DNA of 45,097 nucleotides. Origin: a virus. Below, piece after piece: positions 36,352 to 45,083 of this stretch. The position numbers were made by a program, and so were the translations under genes. The DNA is taken from positions 1-45,097 of IMG/VR virus record IMGVR_UViG_3300025131_000082. One strand, written 5' to 3'. The notes under the pieces are model-generated. The model saw nothing but the letters and a program-made list of their open reading frames with translations. It did no database searches and was not told the DNA's origin. Every line of letters begins with the position of its first letter. Positions within the stretch are counted from its first letter, which is position 1.

Positions 36352-36704
36352 TGATGCCTAGCGATATTCCAAAGGCGAGAGAGATGCTGGAGGCCCTTGC
36401 GATAAAGATCAATTGCGAGGACGTTCACCCCTTCGATGTGGCTCGCGAGATCAGGGCCGCTGTGAAGCTGATGTCGAGGGACAGGCCAGTCCGCCGGGCA
36501 AGGAAGCAGCGGCGGACGCCTGTCAAGAGCGAGGTCAAGGAGGCCATCATTGTGATGGCGAAGCGGTATCCCGACATGACGCTCGACGCTATAGGTGTCA
36601 GGCACGGAACTTCGGGGGCGAGGGTCTCCGAGATCATCCGTGGCCTCAAGAGCCAGGAGCCAGAACATCTCCCGAGAACCCAGGAAGAGTTGCGGGGGCT
36701 GTGA
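36351..36704 (+). CDS. HTH protein, possible small-terminase-like or regulator
   Basis: The 117-residue product starts at ATG 36351 (or ATG 36354) and has a basic middle (RPVRRARKQRRTPVKSEVKE) and a helix-turn-helix (IVMAKRYPDMTLDAIGVRHG followed by TSGARVSEIIRGL). HTH domains of this size occur in small terminases and repressors. It lies upstream of the terminase genes and just before a repeat-rich segment that could be its binding site. The assignment is tentative. Confidence 0.5.
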   Translation: MMPSDIPKAREMLEALAIKINCEDVHPFDVAREIRAAVKLMSRDRPVRRARKQRRTPVKSEVKEAIIVMAKRYPDMTLDAIGVRHGTSGARVSEIIRGLKSQEPEHLPRTQEELRGL

Positions 36705-36713
36705 CCGCACAGG

Positions 36714-36762
36714 CATCTATGCTATAGATGATCCAATGGATGATAGATGAAGGGATAGATGA
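36714..36762. repeat. Palindrome and three ATAGATGA repeats before the terminase region
   Basis: CATCTAT (36714-36720) and ATAGATG (36724-36730) are inverted around GCT. ATAGATGA then occurs at 36724-36731, 36743-36750 and 36755-36762, a fourth copy at about 39057. This is a possible terminase recognition (pac/cos-type) or regulatory site; it also carries the start region of the 36759 gene. Confidence 0.5.
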
Positions 36763-36941
36763 TGGGTGGTGTGGATAGAGCCATGATCACGGGGAGACTG
36801 AGGTTTGTGACAAAGTACGTCCCCTTGAGGGATGTGATAGGCACCTCGAATTTGCAGGAGGGTGTCCGCATCCTCCAGCAAGAGTTCCACGATGGCGCTG
36901 GTGGCTACGAGTGGCGAGACGTACCATTGGAGGAGGAGTAG
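36759..36941 (+). CDS. Small hypothetical protein
   Basis: The 60-residue protein (ITGRLRFVTKYVPLRDVIGT, then EGVRILQQEFHDGAGGYEWR) starts at one of two adjacent ATG codons, 36759 or 36762, after GAAGGGATAG. It runs directly into the GTG-started gene at 36942. Confidence 0.5.
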   Translation: MMGGVDRAMITGRLRFVTKYVPLRDVIGTSNLQEGVRILQQEFHDGAGGYEWRDVPLEEE

Positions 36942-37211
36942 GTGGGTATCAAGGAAGTCCCGGCGACCATGGAGTACACCTGCGATGCGTGCGGCTTTGT
37001 GGAAAGTGAGGAGGATGTTGACTTGGTGATGCACTCACCCGCGACACACCCTCTGCCGGCGACGTGGGCGCAGTATGTGGTCCTGACCTTTGTTAAAGAC
37101 CTCCCGAAGGATAAGCAACTGACTTGCGCCCACTACTGCCCCAAGTGCGCCGAGAAGATCGACCGGGCCATCAGGCTGGAGAGGGCTAAAATTTCGGAGA
37201 TGAATGGATAA
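36942..37211 (+). CDS. Zinc-ribbon-like small protein, GTG start
   Basis: The 89-residue product starts at GTG 36942 with GAGGAGTAG upstream. It has CDACGFVESEEDV near residue 14 and CAHYCPKCAEKI near 66, consistent with a four-Cys zinc ribbon. Overlaps the next gene by one base. Function unknown; upstream of the terminases. Confidence 0.6.
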   Translation: MGIKEVPATMEYTCDACGFVESEEDVDLVMHSPATHPLPATWAQYVVLTFVKDLPKDKQLTCAHYCPKCAEKIDRAIRLERAKISEMNG

Positions 37212-37711
37212 TGGCCGACACCGCAAAGACCAAGGCAGCACGCTCAAAGGCAATGAAGGCAGCCTGGGCACGGAGGAAGCTGAGGGCAGTGGCTGGCGAG
37301 CCGACGCCAAAGGCTGCTGCTGCGGGGGATGGCGGGACTACTTGCGAGCCAGTCGCAAAGCCGAAGGTGGCTTCTGAGAACAGGACGGGATCAGGCCAAT
37401 TCAAGCCCGGTCAAAGTGGCAACCCCGGCGGCAGGACGGCTGTCCCGCCTGAGGTCAGGGAGGCCTCGAAGGCCATGACGGTTGATGCTCTCCAGACCCT
37501 CAAGGATGTGATGATGGACACGGAGCAGAATGGCTCCGCCCGAGTGGGCGCGGCGAACTCCATCCTTGATCGAGCATGGGGAAAGGCCCAGCAGAATGTC
37601 ACAGTCGATTATCGAGATGAGATTACCACCTTCCTCGCCAGCCTCAGCGATGGAAGACCTGAGGCCGGTGATGGAGACGTGGAAGGGGAACCCGGTCCAG
37701 TTCGTCACTGA
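37211..37711 (+). CDS. DUF5681 protein, candidate small terminase subunit
   Basis: The 166-residue protein contains GQFKPGQSGNPGGR (about residues 62-75), the DUF5681 signature often found next to large terminases, and a helical region (EASKAMTVDALQTLKDVMMD, then VGAANSILDRAWGKAQQNVT). Basic N-terminus. Its 3' end overlaps the large terminase gene. DUF5681 proteins are thought to act as small terminases. DNA recognition here is inferred. Confidence 0.65.
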   Translation: MADTAKTKAARSKAMKAAWARRKLRAVAGEPTPKAAAAGDGGTTCEPVAKPKVASENRTGSGQFKPGQSGNPGGRTAVPPEVREASKAMTVDALQTLKDVMMDTEQNGSARVGAANSILDRAWGKAQQNVTVDYRDEITTFLASLSDGRPEAGDGDVEGEPGPVRH

Positions 37712-39056
37712 CGTACTTGGCGTCAAGGAGATCGAGGAGTGGCAGCGCGAGGCACTGATGGCGCTGCCGGCGCAGGACCGCATCGCCATTCGGTCGGGAC
37801 ATGGCGTTGGCAAATCAGCGTACCTCTCGTGGGTCATACTCTGGTGGCTGGTGACACACTTCCCAGCCAAGGTGGCCTGCACGGCGCCGACAGCCCATCA
37901 GTTGAGCGACGTGCTGTGGGGCGAGGTGGCCAAGTGGCATCGCAAGATGCTGGAGCCGTTCAAGAGCTGGCTGACGGTGAAGAGCGAGACCATCGAGCTG
38001 GCCCTGTCGCCCCAGGAGAGCTTCGCCGTTGCACGGACGGCCCGGCGTGAGACGCCTGAGACCTTCCAGGGCTTTCACTCCGACAACATGCTCTTCCTCG
38101 TGGACGAGGCGAGCGGTGTCGATGAGATCATCTTCGAGGTCGGTCAGGGCGCCATGTCCACTGCCGGCGCGAAGACGCTGATGGCCGGCAACCCCACGCA
38201 AACGAGTGGGCACTTCTTCAACGCCTTCCACAAGAACCGCCAACGCTGGTGGACGCAGAAGGTCAGCTCCCTCGACAGCACCAGGGTCGGGCCAGACTAT
38301 GCCGAGGAGGTGGCAGATACCTATGGCATCGACAGCAACGTCTATCGCGTCCGTGTGCTGGGTGAGTTCCCGACCGGCGAGGACGACAGCGTCATCCCCG
38401 TCCACCTCTGCGAGAGCGCCCTGGTGCGCGAGGTCGAGCCGTCAGAGGCCTACAACGTAGTTTGGGGCCTGGATGTCGCTCGCTTCGGAGATGACGCTAC
38501 AGCCCTCGCCAAGCGCCGGGGGAACGTGCTTCTGGAGCCGGTTAAGGTGTGGCGAGGGTTGGACCTGATGCAGACCGTGGGCCGAGTGGTCGATGAGTAC
38601 CGCCAGACCTACGACGACATGCGGCCCAGCGAGATCATAGTGGATGTCATCGGTATCGGTGCCGGCGTGGTTGACCGCCTGCACGAGTTGAAGCTGGCCG
38701 GCGTGCGTGGCCTCAATGTCGGAGAGATGCCGGCGGCGAAGGAACGCTTCAGCCGCAAGCGCGATGAGCTTTGGTTCGAGGGCAGGGAGTGGCTCGACAA
38801 GCGCGACTGCAAGCTGCCCGACGACGATGCGCTTATCGCGGAGTTGACCGGCCCAAAGTACAGCTTCCTCTCGAACGGCAAGCTCAAGGTCGAGAGCAAA
38901 GATGACATGAAGAAGCGCGGCCTGCACTCCCCCGACCGGGCCGACGCCTTCCTGTTAACCCTTGCCGGCGGCATGGATATAAACGAGAGTGTCCACATGG
39001 ACCGATATGAGAAGGCGCGCAAGAAGAGACGGCGTGGGTCGGCTTGGTCGGTGTAA
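37671..39056 (+). CDS. terL: Terminase large subunit
   Basis: The protein is about 461 residues. Walker A SGHGVGKSA near residue 42, Walker B MLFLVDEASG near 140, and the RNase H-type nuclease with GLDVARFGDD near 265, VDVIGIGAGVVD near 323 and SPDRADAF near 418 place it securely as the packaging motor. The start is uncertain: ATG 37671 has GAGGCCGGTG upstream, while ATG 37650 would add seven residues but lacks one. It overlaps the small terminase candidate by 41 bases. Confidence 0.9.
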   Translation: METWKGNPVQFVTDVLGVKEIEEWQREALMALPAQDRIAIRSGHGVGKSAYLSWVILWWLVTHFPAKVACTAPTAHQLSDVLWGEVAKWHRKMLEPFKSWLTVKSETIELALSPQESFAVARTARRETPETFQGFHSDNMLFLVDEASGVDEIIFEVGQGAMSTAGAKTLMAGNPTQTSGHFFNAFHKNRQRWWTQKVSSLDSTRVGPDYAEEVADTYGIDSNVYRVRVLGEFPTGEDDSVIPVHLCESALVREVEPSEAYNVVWGLDVARFGDDATALAKRRGNVLLEPVKVWRGLDLMQTVGRVVDEYRQTYDDMRPSEIIVDVIGIGAGVVDRLHELKLAGVRGLNVGEMPAAKERFSRKRDELWFEGREWLDKRDCKLPDDDALIAELTGPKYSFLSNGKLKVESKDDMKKRGLHSPDRADAFLLTLAGGMDINESVHMDRYEKARKKRRRGSAWSV

Positions 39057-39075
39057 TAGATGAGAGGATGATGTG

Positions 39076-39375
39076 ATGACCGGCTTCAATCTCCCGCCCG
39101 GCGTGACGGCGAACGACATCCCAGGCAATGAGGCTGAGGGTCCAGCCCTTGGCCACCACACCCACCGTGGCATCGCCTTCGAGATAGTCAGCGAGCCGAT
39201 GCGTTATGGGCGCAGACGCGCCGTCGCATGGAAGCGTGACGGCGATGAGGGCCACGGCTATACGAAGGAGATCGCTAAGGCGAAAGACGCCGACCGGGTC
39301 GATGAGGAGCTGATCAAGCTGGCCTGGGACCATGCTCGTGCAGCAATAGATAGGATGCGTGATGCCAAAGTCTAA
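39076..39375 (+). CDS. Small hypothetical protein
   Basis: The 99-residue protein (GVTANDIPGNEAEGPALGHH, then HRGIAFEIVSEPMRYGRRRA) lies just after the large terminase, with GAGGATGATGTG upstream. No family recognised. A four-to-fourteen-base overlap joins it to the next gene. Confidence 0.5.
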   Translation: MTGFNLPPGVTANDIPGNEAEGPALGHHTHRGIAFEIVSEPMRYGRRRAVAWKRDGDEGHGYTKEIAKAKDADRVDEELIKLAWDHARAAIDRMRDAKV

Positions 39376-39655
39376 GGAGTACGCGATAAGCAAGATGATG
39401 GCCCATGAGTTTTGGAAGGGAGCCTCGCGCCCCGAGGCCAAGCGCAAAAGGGAGGCTGTCGTATTCGCTCCGCTTCCTGACCGCCCTGAGATCGAGCAGG
39501 CCCTCGCGGACCACCAGTGGAACCGCGCCGCCCGCTGGCTCAAGAACCACACCCACGATGAAGACTGGCCGGCGCCGGCAGGCATCCACGAGAAGATCGA
39601 GGCCCAGCAGGCCCACCTTCAGGATGAGATGCGGGCCTTTGGGCTGAGGTGGTGA
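39362..39655 (+). CDS. Small helical hypothetical protein
   Basis: The 97-residue protein is helical and basic at its start (SKEYAISKMMAHEFWKGASR) and contains IEQALADHQWNRAARWLKNH. ATG 39362 is preferred over GTG 39359. Function unknown. Confidence 0.5.
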   Translation: MPKSKEYAISKMMAHEFWKGASRPEAKRKREAVVFAPLPDRPEIEQALADHQWNRAARWLKNHTHDEDWPAPAGIHEKIEAQQAHLQDEMRAFGLRW

Positions 39656-39656
39656 T

Positions 39657-39998
39657 ATGGGCCTCATACCCAACCCCTTCAAACCCAAGCCCCTACTCAC
39701 AGGCGCCCGCCGCTACATCCTCGGCCAGGGCGTTGACCTCGCTGGCGAGCGTCTCATTCTGGCCGGCTTGATAGGCGAGGCTGAGGGTAGCACCCCATCT
39801 GGGGGTCGCTTCGAGGTGATGATGTCATGGGCCGGCACGGAGGAGGGGCACACGGACGTTGACCTCCTCTGGTCGAGCCAGCCCGAGTTCATGGCCATCG
39901 CGAATTGGCAGGCCTACGAACTCAACCCCGCCATCGTGCGTGCCGGCGTGAAGTCAGGGCTGGTTGTTCTGGTGAGGGGTGATGGACCTACGCACTAG
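39657..39998 (+). CDS. Small hypothetical protein
   Basis: The 113-residue protein (LIPNPFKPKPLLTGARRYIL, then SWAGTEEGHTDVDLLWSSQP) starts one base after the previous stop, with GAGGTGGTGAT upstream. It overlaps the 58-residue gene at 39982. No family recognised. Confidence 0.5.
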   Translation: MGLIPNPFKPKPLLTGARRYILGQGVDLAGERLILAGLIGEAEGSTPSGGRFEVMMSWAGTEEGHTDVDLLWSSQPEFMAIANWQAYELNPAIVRAGVKSGLVVLVRGDGPTH

Positions 39999-40158
39999 AA
40001 TAGAGGGCGCCCACAACAACGCAGCCGCTGCCGTTGGCATCCTTGCCGGCGCGATAGCCCAGAGCAAGATCGCGCCCGAGAGGCTGGAGGATGCGAAGGA
40101 GCTGCTGAGGGCGGCGAGCAAGGTATTGGAGGGGGATGACACCACCCTCCAGAGCTAG
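39982..40158 (+). CDS. 58-residue helical protein
   Basis: ATG 39982 with GGTGAGGGGTG upstream opens a 58-codon frame. The product is a helical Ala-rich peptide (GAHNNAAAAVGILAGAIAQS then ERLEDAKELLRAASKVLEGD). It overlaps the previous gene by 17 bases and contains the promoter for the next genes in its 3' end. Confidence 0.55.
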   Translation: MDLRTRIEGAHNNAAAAVGILAGAIAQSKIAPERLEDAKELLRAASKVLEGDDTTLQS

Positions 40159-40164
40159 TACAAT
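40136..40164 (+). promoter_or_regulatory. Late-type promoter before portal genes
   Basis: ATGACA (40136-40141) and TACAAT (40159-40164) are 17 bases apart, with a CCCTCC tract after the -35 as in the promoters at 6846 and 7939. It would drive the 40189 and portal genes. Confidence 0.6.
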
Positions 40165-40188
40165 CCACCCTCGCTTCAGGAGAATGCC

Positions 40189-40791
40189 ATGAGCTTCCTC
40201 TGCTCTTTGTTTGGCCACAAGTATTCGACCAGCATCACCACTGGCGAGGAATTTGGCTGTGTAAGATGTGGGCAACAGAAGCTCACTGTGGCGGAGCGGG
40301 TGGCTAAGATGCAGGAGGCTGAGAGCGAATACGCCGCTCGTGTGAGCGGCATCACGCCGCTAGCTGAGGGCGTCTCCGAGGAGGAGTTCACCAAGGCACG
40401 GCGAGAGAGCCAGGGCGCCCAGTGCGTTAAGATCGGCGCGACCACCTACGGCATGCTAGGCACTCCCCCGGCAGTGATGGTGCAGGAGGTGAAGAGCCAC
40501 GCCGAGCTGCTGAAGGACTTCCCCATCGAGGGCAGTGATGCCGACACCCGCGACAAGCTGATGATGCAGATCGCTAAACTCAAGAACCTCCTGGCCGACC
40601 AGCGCCACCGCACCTCCTGCCTCCGCTCCAAGAACGAGCGCCTGGGGCGGCGGTGTCAGGAGTTGCATGCGGAGCTTCGTCAGATGCGGCTGGCCAGAGA
40701 GATGGATGAGATCGAGGAAGCGGCCAAGCTTGACTACCCGCCTGCTGGTGATGACGACCTTGCACTGACACGCATAGGAGGCACAGCCTAA
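40189..40791 (+). CDS. Coiled-coil protein preceding the portal
   Basis: The 200-residue protein has an N-terminal CSLFGHKYS...CVRCG stretch (possible zinc knuckle) and a long coiled coil ([20 protein letters not shown], then [20 protein letters not shown]). ATG 40189 follows CAGGAGAATGCC. A scaffolding or assembly role next to the portal is conceivable but not supported by a motif. It overlaps the portal gene by one base. Confidence 0.6.
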   Translation: MSFLCSLFGHKYSTSITTGEEFGCVRCGQQKLTVAERVAKMQEAESEYAARVSGITPLAEGVSEEEFTKARRESQGAQCVKIGATTYGMLGTPPAVMVQEVKSHAELLKDFPIEGSDADTRDKLMMQIAKLKNLLADQRHRTSCLRSKNERLGRRCQELHAELRQMRLAREMDEIEEAAKLDYPPAGDDDLALTRIGGTA

Positions 40792-42911
40792 TGCCCCTCA
40801 CAGACGACGAACTCATCGATCAGATTGGTCGCAACCGGCGTCGAGCCGAGAACCATTCTGGTGAGTGGCGCAATCAGGCGCGTGAAGATTACGACATGGT
40901 TGCCGGCGAGCAGTGGGAGGACACCGACAAGACCCTTCTGACTGAACAGTTGAGGCCGGTGATCACCTTCAACAGGGTCGGCCCCGTTATCGACGTGGTC
41001 GCCGGCATGGAGGTTGGCAACCGACAAGAGGTTCGATACATGCCCCGCGAGCTGGGGGACGCTGCTGTCAACGATATGTTCACGGGCGCTGCGGCCTTCG
41101 TTCGAGACAACTGTGATGCCGAGGACGAGGAGAGCGATGCCTTCCTCGACGCTGTCATCTGTGGCATGGGCTGGACCGAGACCCACCTTGAGTACGACCA
41201 AGACCCCGAGGGCAAGATTTGCATCGACCGCGTGGACCCCCTGGAGATGTGGTGGGACATGCAGGCGAAGCGGAACAACCTGGGCGATGCCAAGTGGGTC
41301 CAGCGGGTTCGACGCTTCAGCGAGGCCGACTTCGAGGACCGCTGGCCGGGCAAGTACGATCAGGTTGCCAACAAGGCCCAGTGGAAAGATCGACAGATCA
41401 ATCCAGAGATACACGATGCCTCCGAGGCCTGGAAGTACGAGACGGACCAAGGCTCGAAGATCACCCGAGACGACCCCTCGATCTGGGTGATCGAGCAGCA
41501 GTGGTATGAGATGGAGACGGCCTACAAGGTGGCCGACCCCGAGAGCGGAAAGATCGTAATTTTTAAGTCCGCTGAGTTCTCGAAGGTGAAGGATCAGCTC
41601 GACGCCCTCGGCATCAAGTACGTCAAGACGAAGAGCCGTATCTACTTCCGTGGCTATGCTGCCGGCAAGCTTGTGCTGGAGAACAAGAAGTCACCCTCGC
41701 AGGTCGGCTACACCTATCGAGCCATCACCGGCAAGCGCGACCGCAACAAGAACATCTGGTATGGCTTGGTCCGAGGGATGAAAGACCCCCAGCGGTGGGC
41801 CAACAAATTCTTCTCCCAGATACTGCACATCATCAACTCCAACTCGAAGGGCGGCTTGATCGCGGAGCGCGATGCCTTCGATGATCCTCGCAAGGCCGAG
41901 GAGGAGTGGGCGCGGCCCGACAGCATCACGATGCTGAAGCCCAACGCGCTCAACAAGATCAAAGAAAAGACGATGGCGCAGTTCCCTGCCGGCATCGACC
42001 GCATGATGGAGTTCTCCATCCAGTCGATCCGCGACACTGGCGGCGTGAACCTTGAGCTGCTGGGTATGGTGGATCGAAACCAGCCCGGCGTGCTGGAGCA
42101 TCAGCGCAAGAAGGCTGGCTACAACATCCTCGCTCGAACCTTCGACAGCCTTCGACGGTATCGAAAGGAGCAGGGGAGAACCCTGCTTGAGTTCATTCAG
42201 GAATACATGACCGATGGCCGGCTGGTCCGCATCAATGGCGAGCTTGGCCCCGAGTACATCCAACTGGTACAGGACAAGGACACCGTCACCTACGATGTGA
42301 TCGTGGACGAGGCTGCCTCCTCGCCCAACCAGAAGGAGGAGGTCTTCAGCATCCTCTCGACGCTGATGCCGGTGCTGACCGAGATGGGCATCAAGCCGCC
42401 GCTCGACACCATCGACTACCTGCCCCTGCCCGAGACGCTGCTCCAGAAATGGAAGAAGCAAATGGCGGAGCAGGAGGCGAACCCGATGCAGCAGCAGATG
42501 ATGCAGATGCAGCAGCAGATGGCGCAGCTCCAGGCTATCGCCGCGAAGGCCGAGGCCGAGAAGGACATGGCCATGGCGGAGCTGAACAAGGCCAAGGTCG
42601 GCCTGACGCAGGCCCAGACGCAGACGGAGTTGGCCAAGACCGACCTCGACGCGACCAAGCTTGGCATCGAGGCGAACAAGCTCGAAGTCAGCATGGCGCA
42701 GCATGACGATCACATGGGCAAGGCCCGAGAGGAGCATGGTGACCGCATGGGCCTCGACCTGCTGAAGCATGACGACGGCATTACAGACCGTGATGTCGAG
42801 CGGCAAATCACTGGCGCCAGGGACGTGGCCAAGACGGAGATCGAGGAGATGAAGATCGAGGCCAGCCGGCCCCAGGAGGGGGTGGGCTTCGAGACCGGGC
42901 CGAGGTACTAG
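40791..42911 (+). CDS. Portal protein, P22 gp1-like
   Basis: The 706-residue protein begins [20 protein letters not shown] then QWEDTD, typical of P22-type portals. It carries the conserved [20 protein letters not shown] stretch and the [14 protein letters not shown] core, and ends in a Gln/Met-rich coiled tail ([20 protein letters not shown]), as in barrel-containing portals. It forms the dodecameric channel for packaging and ejection. Its stop lies three bases before the next ATG. Confidence 0.88.
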   Translation: MPLTDDELIDQIGRNRRRAENHSGEWRNQAREDYDMVAGEQWEDTDKTLLTEQLRPVITFNRVGPVIDVVAGMEVGNRQEVRYMPRELGDAAVNDMFTGAAAFVRDNCDAEDEESDAFLDAVICGMGWTETHLEYDQDPEGKICIDRVDPLEMWWDMQAKRNNLGDAKWVQRVRRFSEADFEDRWPGKYDQVANKAQWKDRQINPEIHDASEAWKYETDQGSKITRDDPSIWVIEQQWYEMETAYKVADPESGKIVIFKSAEFSKVKDQLDALGIKYVKTKSRIYFRGYAAGKLVLENKKSPSQVGYTYRAITGKRDRNKNIWYGLVRGMKDPQRWANKFFSQILHIINSNSKGGLIAERDAFDDPRKAEEEWARPDSITMLKPNALNKIKEKTMAQFPAGIDRMMEFSIQSIRDTGGVNLELLGMVDRNQPGVLEHQRKKAGYNILARTFDSLRRYRKEQGRTLLEFIQEYMTDGRLVRINGELGPEYIQLVQDKDTVTYDVIVDEAASSPNQKEEVFSILSTLMPVLTEMGIKPPLDTIDYLPLPETLLQKWKKQMAEQEANPMQQQMMQMQQQMAQLQAIAAKAEAEKDMAMAELNKAKVGLTQAQTQTELAKTDLDATKLGIEANKLEVSMAQHDDHMGKAREEHGDRMGLDLLKHDDGITDRDVERQITGARDVAKTEIEEMKIEASRPQEGVGFETGPRY

Positions 42912-42914
42912 ACC

Positions 42915-45083
42915 ATGGCGCTCAACGCCCCCAGCACGATGGCTGACCCCCGGTGGATCAATGCTGGCCTGCCGGGGCAGAGGCGCGAGAAGTCAGAGAG
43001 CGCCCGAGAGAGGCAGGCGGCAGCCATCCAGGCAGCCATCACCGGCACCGGCCCCATCTACACGGCACCAGACACCGACCTTGCCCCCATCGTGGCAGCC
43101 CCTCCGCCCGCTGCTGCGCCGGCCCCGGTAGCCCACCCGGCAGCGTGGACGCCGCTTGATGCGGCTGCCGGCGGCGGGGGTATTGGCGGTGCGCCGATGG
43201 GCGGCAGCGGCGTCATGCCGGCGGGAGATGATGGCTTCGGCATCAGCGATGTCACCAGCATGCTGGGCACCCTTGGGAGCTTGGGGAAGCTGGCCTCTGG
43301 GTCTGGCGGGTTGGGAGACTGGTTTGGTGGTGACCCTGCCCTGGAGATGTATTTTGATGACGCCCTGTGGGCGAACATGGGGGAGCTGCCTACCGTTGAG
43401 CAGTCCATGGCTCGTAACCCTCAGCGTTTCATGGAGGCTATTGAAGGCCTCCCTGGTGTTGAGAATGGTCATCTTAACGCTGCGCTCGCTCTTGGTGGCG
43501 ATGCGGCGAAGCGGGCCGCATTTATGGCTTCGGAATTTGGCGCCCCTGGTAATGCCCCATCGATGCTGGAATTGACGGAAATGAGCGGGGGGCTGGGCGA
43601 GGCATTTGGGGAGGGTGCTTTCAGGCGCGTTCCTCAGTTTGAGGTCCAGCCTGACGGAAGCTTTTTGGAGGTTGAGCCTTCAGCGTGGGACAACCTCTTC
43701 GGCAGCAGCGGTGACGATGCCCTCGCGGGCAGTGGTGGCAACGATCTCTTCAGCGGTATCGGGGATTTCTTTAGCCCCTCCAGCGGGTCTCAGACTTTGA
43801 ATAACTATGCTGCGTCTCAGGGGCTTACCTCGACAGCAGCAGCCCCTTGGATAGGGGCGCTTCCCGCTTCTAGCAATACAATTGGAACGATGCTCGCTGG
43901 GTGGGGCGGCTTGAGTGCCCCAGGCGCCGCCTCTTTGGTGGCTGCCGGCATGCCCAGCCTTCCTGCCGGCATGCTCGCTGGTCTAGCCAGCCCTGCCGCA
44001 TGGGCAGCCCTCCCCATCACCCTCGGTATTCAGTCCTTGATGACCCGTGGAGACACTAAGGAGGAGGAGGCTGCCAAGGCAAACTGGATCGCTCGCGTCG
44101 AGAAGAACCTTGCCGACATCCGCCATGGTCGGATCGACAGCGCCTCTGGCTTGGCCAACATCACGATGGGCCGGCGCAACGAACCAAACCGTCACCTCCT
44201 CGCCCGCACGGTTGCCGGCACTCACGATGTCTCCCCCCTTGGCGCCGACATGCTCCGCCTGAACCAAGCCCAAGGTGGGCTGCTCGATGTCGCTCAACTC
44301 GACCGCTACCAGAAGGAGGGTCACTTCGATGACCCGACCCAGATCGCGGAGCTTGATAGGTGGCGGAAGATGCTGCTGGCCGACGCCGGCATCGCTGACC
44401 GGGCCGAGTATGACAGGCTCTTTGCCGACTGGAAGAACCTATCCCAAGGGCAGCACACTGGCGGCATTGCCGGCGATGAATGGCGGCGCACGCTTGGTGA
44501 GGGCTATCTCAATAACGAGCATACGCGCCGCCTAGTTGACCTCTTCGGGGGCAATGAGTTGCGCGATAGCCTGGGGCTGGAGGGGATGAATGCGTCGAAC
44601 TATCCCAGCGGTGAGTGGGGGCCACCGCCCAGCATCCCCAGCACCACGGTCCCCTTGGACTACCGCGACAACGAGTTCATCAACCCCGACTACCAGCCGC
44701 CACGGCCCGACCTGATGGAGGGCATTCAGCAACTGCCTGACGGGCGCTACTGGCGCTCAGAGGGGCCGGGTGACGTGGCGTCGAGTGGCAATATGGTTTC
44801 GCCAACCGAGTACGCCTCGTTGCAGGCCCAGATGGCCGCGCCTCAGCCCACGCCGCAACAGCAGGCCTCGATGATCAACTTTGGCAGCTTCGCGGATGTC
44901 CCCGGCATGCGTGGCCGTTCCTCGGGTGACCTAGTCAACATTGACCCTGGCTTCGTGGACCCGGCAGCCAAGCAGGCCTATGCCGGCTATATCGGCAACA
45001 AGCCCGGCGCTGGCCGCTCGCTGCTCGATGCCCTCGGCGCGAACCCGCAGGCCCTCGCCCGCTTCCAGTCAGCACTGGCGTAG
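42915..45083 (+). CDS. Large Gly/Ala-rich virion-type protein (722 aa)
   Basis: The 722-residue protein is rich in Gly, Ala, Pro and Met, has a hydrophobic middle (about residues 340-375: GMPSLPAGMLAGLASPAAWA, then ALPITLGIQ), helical segments and a Pro-rich C-terminus. A 22-residue stretch coded by 44733-44798 matches one in the 6894 protein in 20 of 22 positions. Position after the portal would suit scaffold or ejection functions, and composition favours an ejection-type protein. The window ends 14 bases later. Confidence 0.55.
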   Translation: MALNAPSTMADPRWINAGLPGQRREKSESARERQAAAIQAAITGTGPIYTAPDTDLAPIVAAPPPAAAPAPVAHPAAWTPLDAAAGGGGIGGAPMGGSGVMPAGDDGFGISDVTSMLGTLGSLGKLASGSGGLGDWFGGDPALEMYFDDALWANMGELPTVEQSMARNPQRFMEAIEGLPGVENGHLNAALALGGDAAKRAAFMASEFGAPGNAPSMLELTEMSGGLGEAFGEGAFRRVPQFEVQPDGSFLEVEPSAWDNLFGSSGDDALAGSGGNDLFSGIGDFFSPSSGSQTLNNYAASQGLTSTAAAPWIGALPASSNTIGTMLAGWGGLSAPGAASLVAAGMPSLPAGMLAGLASPAAWAALPITLGIQSLMTRGDTKEEEAAKANWIARVEKNLADIRHGRIDSASGLANITMGRRNEPNRHLLARTVAGTHDVSPLGADMLRLNQAQGGLLDVAQLDRYQKEGHFDDPTQIAELDRWRKMLLADAGIADRAEYDRLFADWKNLSQGQHTGGIAGDEWRRTLGEGYLNNEHTRRLVDLFGGNELRDSLGLEGMNASNYPSGEWGPPPSIPSTTVPLDYRDNEFINPDYQPPRPDLMEGIQQLPDGRYWRSEGPGDVASSGNMVSPTEYASLQAQMAAPQPTPQQQASMINFGSFADVPGMRGRSSGDLVNIDPGFVDPAAKQAYAGYIGNKPGAGRSLLDALGANPQALARFQSALA

